NCBI GenBank assembly: GCA_900316685.1
Contig: ONDS01000011.1
Location: 24,833 to 88,832, forward strand
Reading direction: 5' to 3'
Source of the DNA: an uncultured Prevotellaceae bacterium
GTDB taxonomy: Bacteria; Bacteroidota; Bacteroidia; Bacteroidales; Bacteroidaceae
DNA length: 64,000 bases
Position 1 is the stretch's first letter. Each line of letters opens with the position of its first letter. The notes below the pieces were generated by a model. That model saw only the letters and a program-made list of their open reading frames with translations. It had not been told where the DNA came from and made no database searches. This document shows positions 16,488-25,663 of the stretch, one piece after another. The position numbers and the translations under genes were made by a program.

Positions 16488-17993
16488 ATGGCTTATAGAC
16501 GTATTACGGCTGCCGAAGGTGCAGCCATGATCAAGAATGGCGACAACCTGGCCATGAGCGGTTTCACACCCGCCGGTGTGGCTAAGGCAGTGACCAAGGA
16601 GTTGGCGAAAATCGCCGTGGCCGAACATGAGGCCGGGCGCGAGTTCAAGGTTGGCATCTTCACAGGCGCCTCAACAGGACAGAGCACGGACGGCGACCTG
16701 GCAGCCGCCCAGGCCATCAAGTACCGCGCGCCCTATACCACCAACCCCGACTTCCGCAAACACGTGAACATGGGTGAGATACCCTACAACGACCTTCACC
16801 TGAGCCATATGGCACAGGAACTGCGCTATGGTTTCTATGGCCAGGTGGATTGGGCTATCCTCGAGGTGTGCGACATCGAAGAGGGCGACGACGTTTGCAA
16901 GGCCTACCTCACCGCCGCCGGTGGCATCAGTCCCACGGCAGCCCGTCTGGCCAAACACGTCATCCTTGAGCTCAACTCGTTCCACAACCCCAACGCCAAG
17001 TTCATCCACGACGTGTATGAGCCCCTCGACCCACCTTACCGCAAGGCCATACCCATCGAGCATGTGAGCGACCGCATCGGCAAGCCTTACGTGGAAATCG
17101 ACCCGAAGAAGATCGTGGGCGTGGTGGAATGCAACATACCCGATGAGGCACGTGCCTTCACCGACAGCAACCCCGTGACCGACCGTATCGGCTACCTGAC
17201 CGCCGAATTCCTCGTCGACGAGATGCACCAGGGCCGTATACCCAAGGAGTTCCTCCCCCTGCAGAGCGGTGTGGGCTCGACAGCCAACGCCATCCTCGGC
17301 GCCCTGGGCCAGGACAAGCACGTGCCCGACTTCAACATCTACACCGAGGTGATTCAGAACTCTGTGATCGGAATGATGCTCGAAGGACGCGTGAAGGACG
17401 CTTCCGCCTGCTCACTCACCGTGAGCAACGAGTGCCTCATGCAGGTATATGACAACATGGACCACTTCCGCAAACACCTCACACTGCGCCAAAGTGAGAT
17501 TTCCAACAGTCCCGAAATCATCCGCCGATTAGGAGTGATCGCCATCAACACCGCCATCGAGTGCGACATCTATGGCAACGCCAACTCCACACATATCAGC
17601 GGCACGAAGATGATGAACGGCATCGGCGGAAGCGGCGACTTCGAACGCAACGCTTATATCAGCATCTTCACCTGTCCGTCGACAGCCAAGGGCGGTCTCA
17701 TCAGCAGCATCGTGCCTTTCGTGAGCCACCAGGATCACTCCGAGCATGACGTGAACATCATCGTGACCGAACAAGGCGTGGCCGACCTGCGCGGCAAGAG
17801 CCCCATGCAGCGTGCACAGTGCATCATCGAGAACTGCGCCCACCCCGACTACAAGCAATTGCTTTGGGACTACCTGAAGATAGCCAAGGGCGGACATACG
17901 CACCACTACTTGCCTGCCGCCTTCGCCATGCACGACACACTGGCTCGCAAGGGCGACATGCACCTGACCGATTTCGCCGAATACGTGAAATAA
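16488..17993 (+). CDS. Succinyl-CoA:acetate CoA-transferase / acetyl-CoA hydrolase family
   Basis: The 501-residue protein belongs to the class I CoA-transferase group of AarC and Cat1 (succinate CoA-transferase), which swaps CoA between succinyl-CoA and acetate or propionate. Typical segments are NLAMSGFTPAGVAKAV near the N-terminus, GASTGQSTDGDL, the catalytic glutamate region FNIYTEVIQNSVIGMM (about residues 281-296) and SKGGLISSIVPFVSHQDH-like sequence near the end (here AKGGLISSIVPFV). In succinate- and acetate-forming Prevotella this suits fermentative energy metabolism. High expression is suggested by three tandem promoters. It is transcribed alone, with a terminator at 18213. Confidence 0.92.
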   Translation: MAYRRITAAEGAAMIKNGDNLAMSGFTPAGVAKAVTKELAKIAVAEHEAGREFKVGIFTGASTGQSTDGDLAAAQAIKYRAPYTTNPDFRKHVNMGEIPYNDLHLSHMAQELRYGFYGQVDWAILEVCDIEEGDDVCKAYLTAAGGISPTAARLAKHVILELNSFHNPNAKFIHDVYEPLDPPYRKAIPIEHVSDRIGKPYVEIDPKKIVGVVECNIPDEARAFTDSNPVTDRIGYLTAEFLVDEMHQGRIPKEFLPLQSGVGSTANAILGALGQDKHVPDFNIYTEVIQNSVIGMMLEGRVKDASACSLTVSNECLMQVYDNMDHFRKHLTLRQSEISNSPEIIRRLGVIAINTAIECDIYGNANSTHISGTKMMNGIGGSGDFERNAYISIFTCPSTAKGGLISSIVPFVSHQDHSEHDVNIIVTEQGVADLRGKSPMQRAQCIIENCAHPDYKQLLWDYLKIAKGGHTHHYLPAAFAMHDTLARKGDMHLTDFAEYVK

Positions 17994-17995
17994 AG

Positions 17996-18190
17996 GGGCA
18001 AGGGGCAAGAGAATACCCCAGGACACTAAACTCTAAACCCTCAACCCTAAACATTGAAGGCAAGGTGCAAGAGAATACCCCAGGACACTAAACGCTAAAC
18101 CCTCAACCCTAAACATTGAAGGCAAGGGGCAAGAGAATACCCCAGGACACTAAACACTAAACCCTCAACCCTAAACATTGAAGGCAAGGA
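17996..18190. repeat. Three tandem 62-bp repeats built on 7-bp units
   Basis: The GCAAGAGAATA core starts at 18005, 18067 and 18129, exactly 62 bp apart, and the copies differ by one or two bases (ACTCT, ACGCT, ACACT). Inside each copy TAAACTC, TAAACCC, TCAACCC and TAAACAT form a 7-bp periodicity. There is no unique spacer, so this is not CRISPR. It fills the 3' flank of the CoA-transferase gene. Confidence 0.9.
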
Positions 18191-18212
18191 GCAAAACATA
18201 ATACAAGCAAAG

Positions 18213-18245
18213 GACGGGACATCTCAAAATGTCCCGTCTTTTTTT
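18213..18245 (+). terminator. Intrinsic terminator after the CoA-transferase
   Basis: The 10-bp perfect stem GACGGGACAT/ATGTCCCGTC (18213-18222 with 18229-18238) has a 6-nt loop and is followed by a run of seven T. Confidence 0.92.
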
Positions 18246-18273
18246 GTTGGTTTCGTTTTTTTTCTTATCTTTG
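18243..18273 (+). promoter_or_regulatory. Promoter of the subtilase gene
   Basis: TTTG (18243-18246), 19 nt, TATCTTTG (18266-18273), 32 nt before the ATG at 18306. The -33 element overlaps the T-run of the preceding terminator. Confidence 0.8.
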
Positions 18274-18305
18274 CCAGAAATAATCACCATCAAACAAAAA
18301 CTGAT

Positions 18306-20390
18306 ATGCGAAAAATCTTACTCCTTCTATTGATTGCCGGGACTTCACTCACCATGCAGGCCCAACAACCAAAACCCACCCTGCACCGAATGGATGCCAT
18401 GGCGCAACGGCAGGTCATGATCGATGACGGCAAACTGAAAGCCGTGAGCATGACCACCGACGATACCGAAGCCTTGGCCGCCAGCATCCGCAAGGCGGGT
18501 TACCATGCTACGGCGGTGAGCGGCAAAATGGTGACGGCCACCGTGCCTGCACACTATCTCCGCGAGACATTGGACGCCGACCACCGCATCAGCCGCATCT
18601 ACGGTTACCGGCCCTTCCATTTCTTCATGGACAAGGCGCGTGAAGAGGTGGGAGTGAAAACCATACGCCAGAGTAGCGAGTTCGAGACACCCTTCACGGG
18701 CAAAGGTGTGCTGGTGGCCATGATCGACGGCGGATTCAAATACGACCACATCGCGTTCCTCGACAGCGAGGGCAACAAACGTGTGAAAGTGGTGTGGAAC
18801 CGCAAGGATTATGCCAGTGGCGAGACGACGGAACCCACCACCGACATACCTGCCGGCAACGACAATTACCCTGCGCCCGCCGGTCACGGCACCCATACGA
18901 CGGGTATCGCCGCAGGGTCGGTCATCAGCCAGAACGACTACAGCGGCATAGCCCCCGAGGCCGACATCATCATGATCTCATCGTCGATGGAGCCGGCCGA
19001 GGTGATGGAAGACCTCACCTATATCAACCAATATGCCCAGGAGAAAGGGCAACCGTATGTGGTGAACATGAGTTTCGGCGAAATCACTGGTCCGCACGAC
19101 GGATTGACACCCTATGACCAGTTCATCAACGACATGGCCACAGGAGGCAACGGCAGGGCACTCGTCATGGCAGCCGGCAATTCGGGAACGCAGAAAGTGC
19201 ATGTGGGCTACACCTTCACCCAGGACGACGAACAAGTGGCCATCGCTATCAAGCAGAGCGGCGATGCGCCGGTGATTGACCTCTGGGGCAAGGCCACCGA
19301 CGGACAGCGACACCTCACGGTGAAAGCATACAAATGCACGAGTGGAGGTACACCCACCGAACTGACCTTCGAAGGCGACATGGCAATATCGGAAGTATGT
19401 TCCTACAATGGGAAAGAGCATTATTTCCATCTATCCAGTTCTGCCGCCCACTCCATCTTCTACACCGTGTTCGTGGTCAGCGGCAAGGCCGGCGACGGCT
19501 TCGAAGCCTGGACGGAGGAAGGCCACGATTTCCAAAAGGTCTTTTTCACCAAATTAGGACTGACCAGCCTCGAAGGCGACAATGCGATGAGCATCGGTGG
19601 TTCTGGCCAATGTGCTGAGAAAGCCTTCTGCGTGGGCAATTACACCACAAAGACCTCCATCAACAGCATTGTGTATGGTGAGATGGACCTACAATCCATG
19701 GGAATGGTCAATGGCTTGAATGAACTGGACCCCAGTTCTTCCATCGGCCCGACCACACGACCGGAACTGCGCAAGCCCGATGTGGCAGCACCCGGAGGTG
19801 TCATCGTCTCGGCCATCGACTATGTGACGGAAAGCAGCGATGAAGGACCCTTGCTCGTCGAAAAGATCAATGTCAACGGCGAAGACCAATACTACATGGC
19901 CAGCTCGGGCACGTCGATGGCGGCTCCCATGGTGAGCGGCACCATGGCCCTTTGGCTGCAAGCCAACCCCAACCTGAGTTGCGACCAACTGCACGAGATA
20001 GTGGAATCCACTGCCCGCCACGACGCTTTCACGGGTGATGAAGAGTGGAACCAGAAATGGGGTTACGGCAAGATAGACGCCTACGAGGGCCTGAAGATGG
20101 CTCTGCAGATGGCCGATGCTACGGGCATACCCGCCGTCTATGGCAGCGACCAACCCGTGAGCCTGAAGAAGCAGAGCGGTCAGTGGCAGGTGCTCTTCAA
20201 CAGCGACGAGCCCCGAGCCACCATCACCATCTACGACCAACAAGGGCGCATCTACCGTCAGCAAAGCCTCAACCGCATACAGCGCGGCCAGGAGCAGACA
20301 CTCAACCTCAACGGTCTCACTCCTGGTGTCTATGTGGTGAGCATCGCCACCGCCAAGAGCAAGCTCACCCGCAAGCTCGTGGTCGACTAA
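18306..20390 (+). CDS. Secreted S8 subtilisin-like peptidase with T9SS sorting domain
   Basis: The 694-residue protein has a signal peptide (1-20, ending TMQAQ), a propeptide-like region and a subtilase domain with all three catalytic elements: VAMIDGGFK (Asp, about 141), GHGTHTTG (His, about 197) and SSGTSMAAPMVSG (Ser, about 537). An insert of roughly 200 residues lies between the His and Ser motifs. The last 80 residues form a type IX secretion C-terminal domain ending in GVYVVSIATAKSKLTRKLVV, so the protein should be exported to the cell surface or released. It is monocistronic, with its own promoter and a strong terminator. Confidence 0.93.
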   Translation: MRKILLLLLIAGTSLTMQAQQPKPTLHRMDAMAQRQVMIDDGKLKAVSMTTDDTEALAASIRKAGYHATAVSGKMVTATVPAHYLRETLDADHRISRIYGYRPFHFFMDKAREEVGVKTIRQSSEFETPFTGKGVLVAMIDGGFKYDHIAFLDSEGNKRVKVVWNRKDYASGETTEPTTDIPAGNDNYPAPAGHGTHTTGIAAGSVISQNDYSGIAPEADIIMISSSMEPAEVMEDLTYINQYAQEKGQPYVVNMSFGEITGPHDGLTPYDQFINDMATGGNGRALVMAAGNSGTQKVHVGYTFTQDDEQVAIAIKQSGDAPVIDLWGKATDGQRHLTVKAYKCTSGGTPTELTFEGDMAISEVCSYNGKEHYFHLSSSAAHSIFYTVFVVSGKAGDGFEAWTEEGHDFQKVFFTKLGLTSLEGDNAMSIGGSGQCAEKAFCVGNYTTKTSINSIVYGEMDLQSMGMVNGLNELDPSSSIGPTTRPELRKPDVAAPGGVIVSAIDYVTESSDEGPLLVEKINVNGEDQYYMASSGTSMAAPMVSGTMALWLQANPNLSCDQLHEIVESTARHDAFTGDEEWNQKWGYGKIDAYEGLKMALQMADATGIPAVYGSDQPVSLKKQSGQWQVLFNSDEPRATITIYDQQGRIYRQQSLNRIQRGQEQTLNLNGLTPGVYVVSIATAKSKLTRKLVVD

Positions 20391-20425
20391 GACCCTCGGA
20401 CATATTCCGCACATCATTCAACCAT

Positions 20426-20460
20426 CATCGGTCGGGAGTTTTACCCGACCGATGTTTTTA
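20426..20460 (+). terminator. Intrinsic terminator after the subtilase
   Basis: Perfect 11-bp stem CATCGGTCGGG/CCCGACCGATG (20426-20436 with 20444-20454), 7-nt loop, then TTTTTATT. Confidence 0.92.
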
Positions 20461-20483
20461 TTCTGAAGATAAAGAACCTATTA

Positions 20484-20515
20484 TTTGGTAGTATTGGCAA
20501 TTATTGCTATTTTTG
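20484..20515 (+). promoter_or_regulatory. Promoter of the sensor-regulator gene
   Basis: TTTG (20484-20487), 20 nt, TATTTTTG (20508-20515). Transcription should start near 20522, which rules out the longer frame start at 20504 and supports the ATG at 20540. Confidence 0.75.
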
Positions 20516-20539
20516 CTGCATCAATACCTCATAGCTCTC

Positions 20540-23278
20540 ATGAAACGAACTATATCCTCTCTCTATTACATCCTGCTTTTCTTCTGTCTCATCAGCACGG
20601 CAACACCATGCGGAGCCAATGATTTCACCCCCGTGCTGACCAACTACACCTCGCTCGACTATGGTGGCGGCATGCAGAACTGGTCTATCGCCCAAGGACA
20701 AGATGGCATGATGTACTTCGGCAACAACAATGGTTTGCTGTCTTTCGACGGTTACAACTGGAACCTGACACCATTGCCAGGCGGACAGATAGTCCGGTCG
20801 TTGATGGTGGATGGCGACAGGATATACATAGGGAGCTATGAGCAATTCGGTTTTTTCCAACGCAACGAATACGGCGATTACACTTTTACCTCACTGTGGA
20901 AAAAGGTGAAGAACTACCAACCGCGCAACGATGAGATATGGAACATCATCAAGACATCCGACGGACACATCCTCTTCCAATCCTTCTGCTCATGGTTCGA
21001 CTACGACGGCAAAGAGGTACGCACAAACTACGACAAGCAAAACAACCCTCTTTACTTCTTCCGTGTCAAGGATACCGTCTACGTACAACTGGTAAACGGC
21101 GATTTCTGCCAGTTGAGAAACAACCAGTTCGTGCCACTGTTCAGCAGGGAACAAGTGAATAACGACAACATCGTGGCGGCATTTGCATACGATGACACCC
21201 ATGTGATGTTGTGCAGCGAGTTTCACGGACTGTTCCTCTACGATGGCCATTCGCTCACGCCCTTCCATACGGAGATAGACCGACAACTCATGGAGGGACA
21301 GGTAAATCGAGCCACCACCACCCGCCACGATGGCAACATCATCTTAGGCACCATCCGCGACGGACTGTTTGAGATAGACAGAAACGGTAAGCTGGAATGG
21401 CACTATAGCACACTCAACAAGCTGCACAACAACACCGTGCTCGGGGTGTTCTGCGACGAGGACGACAACTTATGGGCGGCTCTCGATTCGGGTATCGCCC
21501 TCATCCACCGAGGCAGCAACTACACCCTGCTTACCGGACCACTCGGCAGGGTGTATGACGTGTTCAAGGAAAACGACCAGCTCTATATCGCCACCAACCA
21601 AAACACGATGCTCTTCCACAACCATGCATTCACCACCATCTCGGGAACACAAGGGCAAAACTGGCACATCTCCAAAATGGGCAGTGAACTGGTGGTGGGC
21701 AGCAACAACGGCATGAGGATCATCAACGGCAACACAAGCTATCCCGTCAACAGTGGTAAGGTAATGGCAAGCAGCACCTCACTTGGCCAATTCACCGTCA
21801 ACGCCCAAAAAAGTTATCTTGTAGAATCGAGCTATGCCGAACTGCGCATCTACGAGAATGTCGATGGGAAATGGATATTCAGGAACGACGTGGAGGGCTT
21901 CATGGCTCCGGTCAGCCACATGGAAGTGGACAGCCATGGCATTATCTGGCTGGCCAACATGAACAAAGGTTGCTATCGTATAGAACTGAACACCGACCTG
22001 ACCAAGGTGAAAGACATCCGTTACATTCCCCACCTCGACGACAAGGAAGACGGTTCACGCATCTACCTGATGAAGATACGCGGCCATGTGGTTTTTTCCG
22101 ACCTACAAGGCCTATACACCGTCAATGACGAAGGAGTGATAAAGCCTCTCGATGCCCTGAACAAGGTGGCAGGGAAAAACGTGACAGGAGCCACCATGGT
22201 CGACCTTGACCATTTCTGGCTCTCCACCAACGAAGGCTATTCGCTCATCTCACATGAGAACGGCAATTACTACCTGCAACAATATATCCCTGCGAAATTC
22301 TTCGGTTTGGAGTGCGGGGAAAACCACAACGAGGTGAAGGTATTCGACAACCAAGCCTATTTCTGCATGGACGGAGGCATAGGACGATACGATATGGGGG
22401 CTCGCGCTCACCAAGAACAGAAATCTTATTCCCTGCAGTTGAGAAAGGCTTACTATACCGATGTGGAAAACCAGCGCCATGAGATGCGAATCGGCCAAGA
22501 GGAAGCCCAGGTGAAAGGCAATGTGACACTGCTCTTCAGCTATCCCAACTACAACAACGATTCACACGTCTTCGTATTCCACTTGGATGGTCCGGGTACC
22601 GATATCACCATCACTTCGGATAAGCCGGAGATACAGTTCAACAACCTATCCTACGGCCATTACACGGCAACCTGCGAGGTAAAAGATTTCAAGGGCAAGA
22701 CGCTTTGTTCCACACAATACCTATTCCAATACGCTCGCCCATTCTGGCTCTCCTACCCCATGCTCTTCGTCTACCTGCTGCTCCTGGGCGGCCTCATCTA
22801 CTTCTTTGTAAGATGGCGCACTGACAAGGCGTTGCAAAAGCATATACGCCAAGAAAAGGAAAGGGTGATGAAACAAGAACTGGAAGACTCCAAGCGACAA
22901 CAAGCCATAGAGAAAGAACAAAAACAACAATTGGAGCAGGAACTGCAGGTGAAAGGGCGCGAATTGGCCTCTTTGGCCCTGGAAGCGGTAAAAGACAAGG
23001 AAAAGAGCCACGATGAGGAATACTGGGAAATATTCCGTAACAACTTCGACCTGATACACCAACACTTCTTCCGTAACCTGCGTAAACAATACCCCACCCT
23101 GACCACCAATGACCTACGCTTCTGCGCTTACCTCCGACTGAACCTCAGCACCAAGGATATAGCCAGCCTGACAGGACTCTCCATCAGAGGTGTGGAAGGT
23201 GCCAGATACCGACTCCGCAAAAAACTCAACCTGCAAGAGGGCACCGACCTATCCACTTTCCTGATTGATTTCAAATAG
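20540..23278 (+). CDS. Propeller/triple-tyrosine membrane sensor with LuxR-type HTH
   Basis: The 912-residue product has a signal peptide, then a long periplasmic beta-propeller region (repeats such as MMYFGNNNGLLSFDG and HDGNIILGTIRDGLFEID). A Y_Y_Y-like Ig domain (about 650-730) is followed by one transmembrane helix (about 738-758) and a cytoplasmic coiled coil rich in K, E and Q. It ends in a helix-turn-helix of the LuxR type (LTTNDLRFCAYLRLNLSTKDIA, then GLSIRGVEGARYRLRKKL). It lacks a histidine kinase, so it probably senses a sugar outside and binds DNA directly. It lies convergent to the polysaccharide utilisation genes and is their likely regulator. Confidence 0.88.
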   Translation: MKRTISSLYYILLFFCLISTATPCGANDFTPVLTNYTSLDYGGGMQNWSIAQGQDGMMYFGNNNGLLSFDGYNWNLTPLPGGQIVRSLMVDGDRIYIGSYEQFGFFQRNEYGDYTFTSLWKKVKNYQPRNDEIWNIIKTSDGHILFQSFCSWFDYDGKEVRTNYDKQNNPLYFFRVKDTVYVQLVNGDFCQLRNNQFVPLFSREQVNNDNIVAAFAYDDTHVMLCSEFHGLFLYDGHSLTPFHTEIDRQLMEGQVNRATTTRHDGNIILGTIRDGLFEIDRNGKLEWHYSTLNKLHNNTVLGVFCDEDDNLWAALDSGIALIHRGSNYTLLTGPLGRVYDVFKENDQLYIATNQNTMLFHNHAFTTISGTQGQNWHISKMGSELVVGSNNGMRIINGNTSYPVNSGKVMASSTSLGQFTVNAQKSYLVESSYAELRIYENVDGKWIFRNDVEGFMAPVSHMEVDSHGIIWLANMNKGCYRIELNTDLTKVKDIRYIPHLDDKEDGSRIYLMKIRGHVVFSDLQGLYTVNDEGVIKPLDALNKVAGKNVTGATMVDLDHFWLSTNEGYSLISHENGNYYLQQYIPAKFFGLECGENHNEVKVFDNQAYFCMDGGIGRYDMGARAHQEQKSYSLQLRKAYYTDVENQRHEMRIGQEEAQVKGNVTLLFSYPNYNNDSHVFVFHLDGPGTDITITSDKPEIQFNNLSYGHYTATCEVKDFKGKTLCSTQYLFQYARPFWLSYPMLFVYLLLLGGLIYFFVRWRTDKALQKHIRQEKERVMKQELEDSKRQQAIEKEQKQQLEQELQVKGRELASLALEAVKDKEKSHDEEYWEIFRNNFDLIHQHFFRNLRKQYPTLTTNDLRFCAYLRLNLSTKDIASLTGLSIRGVEGARYRLRKKLNLQEGTDLSTFLIDFK

Positions 23279-23318
23279 GAGGTCGAATAGTCGGAAATGG
23301 GGTAAAAGGCTATTAACG

Positions 23319-23356
23319 CAAGAAAGTGGCGCGATATCACATCGTGCCACTTTCTT
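23319..23356. terminator. Bidirectional terminator between regulator and GH3 gene
   Basis: Perfect 12-bp stem CAAGAAAGTGGC/GCCACTTTCTTG (23319-23330 with 23345-23356) in the 105-bp gap between convergent genes. T-rich and A-rich arms let it work from either side. Confidence 0.8.
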
Positions 23357-23383
23357 GCCTTGGGGTAATCCTATCAACTCCAC

Positions 23384-25663
23384 TCACTGCAACGTGAATG
23401 AAACCGTTTGTACATCGCGACTGTTAGGACCCACCATCACCTCGAATTCGCCAGGCTCGCTCACGAACTCAAGTTGCGAATTATAGAATTTCAATTTCTC
23501 CTCATCAATGGTAAAGGTGACTGTCTTCGTCTCTCCTTTTTTCAGGCTGATACGCTCAAACCCTTTCAGTTCCTTGACAGGTCGTGACACGCTGCCCACT
23601 AAATCGCGTATATACATCTGAACCACTTCATCGCCATCGTAATTACCACTATTGGTCACATCGACACTGACGCGGATGACATCGTTCTTGCCCATTGTGG
23701 TGCCGCTCAGGCGCAAAGGACCGTAATGGAATGTGGTATAGCTTAGTCCATAACCGAAAGGATAAAGAGGATCGTTGTCGATATCGAGATAATTACTCGT
23801 GAACTTCGTGAACCATGCTCCATCCTTTAAAGGCCGTCCTGTGTTGAGGTGGTTGTAGTACAAAGGTATCTGGCCGACACTCTTAGGCATAGTGGCCGAC
23901 AGTTTTCCACTTGGCACCTTGTCGCCGAAGAGCACATCGCAGATGGCATCGGCAGCCTCCGACCCTCCAAACCACACGTTGAGCAAGGTATTGAAATTGG
24001 CAGCCTCCCAGGTCATGACGGTGGCACGCCCTGAGAAGTTGAGCAACACGATGGGTTTGCCGGTGGACTTCAGGGCTTCGAGCAACCGCTTTTGGGCATC
24101 TGGCAATGTCAAGTCGGATCGGCTGCTACTCTCGCCGCTCATCTCCGAGGTCTCACCGATGGCAGCCACGATGACATCGGCATCGCTGGCTACAGCCAAA
24201 GCCTCGTTGAGCAACTCCTCGCTGCTGCGTGGGTCGCGTATCTCACGACCGAACATCGAGCCATTGGCTTCAATCTTGGCATCATCCATGATATTGCTGC
24301 CCTTGGCATAGACCACCGTCATATCGTTGCCAGCACGTTCAAGCATGGCATAATATAGGCTCTTGTATTTCTCGAAGGCGGCGGCCACGCTCCATGTGCC
24401 CGGCATGTTGGCGCTGGTGTTGGCCAACGGGCCGATGAGTGCTATCTTACCTTTTTTCTGCAACGGCAGCAGCCCATCGTCGTTTTTCAGGAGCACAAAA
24501 GTTTCGGCGGCGATGCGACGAGCCTCGGCACGATTGTCGGCGGTATAGATTTCCTTCGACGCACGTTTCTTGTCAAGATAACGGTAGGGGTCGTCGAATA
24601 GGCCCAACTTGTATTTTGCTTCGAGGATACGGCGGCAAGCTTGGTTGATGGACTCCTCGCTCACCTTGCCCTCACGGAGCGACTGCTCCAGGGTACCGAC
24701 GAACCCATCGGCCACCATGTCCATATCCGTACCGGCATTCAAGGCCAAAGCCGAAACGGTCTGCAAATCGCCCAAGCCATGGGCAGTCATCTCGGCTATG
24801 GCGGTGTAATCGGTCACCACGAAACCATCCCATCCCCATCTCTTGCGCAGCACATCGGTCAGCAGCCATTTATTGCCGGTGGCGGGAATGCCGTCCACCA
24901 CATTGAAAGAGGTCATGAAAGAACCCGCTCCAGCCTTGGCTGCCGCCTCATAGGGTGGGAAATAATAGTTGAACATACGCCAATGGCTCATATCCACGGT
25001 ATTGTAATCCCTACCGGCCTCGGCGGCGCCATAGAGAGCGAAATGTTTCACACAAGCCATGACGGTGTTATTGAGAGTCAGGTCATCACCCTGGTAACCA
25101 TGCACCATGGCCCGTGCTATGGCTGCACCGAGATAGGGATCTTCACCGTTGCCTTCAGACATACGTCCCCAACGGGGGTCGCGTGAGATGTCGACCATAG
25201 GCGAGAAAGTCCAGCTGATACCGTCGGCACTGGCTTCCTGGGCGGCGATACGTGCTGAACGCTCCACCGCCGCCATATCCCAACTGCAAGAGAGAGCGAA
25301 AGGGATGGGAAAAACGGTCTCATAGCCATGAATCACATCCATGCCGAAAATCAGTGGTATCTTCAGCCTGCTCTGTTCTACGGCCAGTTTCTGAACCTCG
25401 CGGATTTTCTCTACGCCCTTGAGGTTGAATAGTCCACCCACTTCGCCACGACGTATCTTGCCTGCGATATCGCTACTCTTGGCCTGTCCGGTGACAATAT
25501 CTCCCGTAACAGGCAGATTGAGCTGACCTATTTTCTCCTGCAATGTCATTTGGCTCATCAGATTGTCGATGAACCGATCCATTTCCTGTTGCCGCGTCTG
25601 GGCAGACATGGGTTGAATGCCCATGAAAAACAGGAAGGATGCAAACAATATCTTCACTTTCAT
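23384..25663 (-). CDS. GH3 beta-glucosidase (BglX type)
   Basis: The 759-residue exported protein (signal peptide 1-21, ending PMSAQ) has the (beta/alpha)8 domain, the alpha/beta sandwich and a C-terminal fibronectin-III-like domain of GH3 enzymes. The nucleophile lies in GFVVTDYTAI (Asp near 286), and SPMVDISRDPRWGRMSEG and KHFALYGA are family signatures. It removes glucose from the ends of beta-linked oligosaccharides, probably in the periplasm. Its ATG overlaps the stop of the GH144-like gene by 4 bp. A GH3 beside a GH144-like enzyme recalls the sophorooligosaccharide-specific GH3 of Bacteroides; GH3 alone does not tell the linkage. Confidence 0.93.
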   Translation of the reverse strand: MKVKILFASFLFFMGIQPMSAQTRQQEMDRFIDNLMSQMTLQEKIGQLNLPVTGDIVTGQAKSSDIAGKIRRGEVGGLFNLKGVEKIREVQKLAVEQSRLKIPLIFGMDVIHGYETVFPIPFALSCSWDMAAVERSARIAAQEASADGISWTFSPMVDISRDPRWGRMSEGNGEDPYLGAAIARAMVHGYQGDDLTLNNTVMACVKHFALYGAAEAGRDYNTVDMSHWRMFNYYFPPYEAAAKAGAGSFMTSFNVVDGIPATGNKWLLTDVLRKRWGWDGFVVTDYTAIAEMTAHGLGDLQTVSALALNAGTDMDMVADGFVGTLEQSLREGKVSEESINQACRRILEAKYKLGLFDDPYRYLDKKRASKEIYTADNRAEARRIAAETFVLLKNDDGLLPLQKKGKIALIGPLANTSANMPGTWSVAAAFEKYKSLYYAMLERAGNDMTVVYAKGSNIMDDAKIEANGSMFGREIRDPRSSEELLNEALAVASDADVIVAAIGETSEMSGESSSRSDLTLPDAQKRLLEALKSTGKPIVLLNFSGRATVMTWEAANFNTLLNVWFGGSEAADAICDVLFGDKVPSGKLSATMPKSVGQIPLYYNHLNTGRPLKDGAWFTKFTSNYLDIDNDPLYPFGYGLSYTTFHYGPLRLSGTTMGKNDVIRVSVDVTNSGNYDGDEVVQMYIRDLVGSVSRPVKELKGFERISLKKGETKTVTFTIDEEKLKFYNSQLEFVSEPGEFEVMVGPNSRDVQTVSFTLQ

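Noticed and set aside
16135-16498. Open frames on both strands across the tandem 77/78-bp units (a LLFARFALPL repeat peptide)
   Set aside because: They are read through promoter repeats. Unit length is not a multiple of three throughout, they overlap the CoA-transferase start, and they have no independent start signals.
17996-18190. Possible CRISPR array
   Set aside because: The three 62-bp copies are contiguous and almost identical, with no unique spacers, and no cas genes are nearby.
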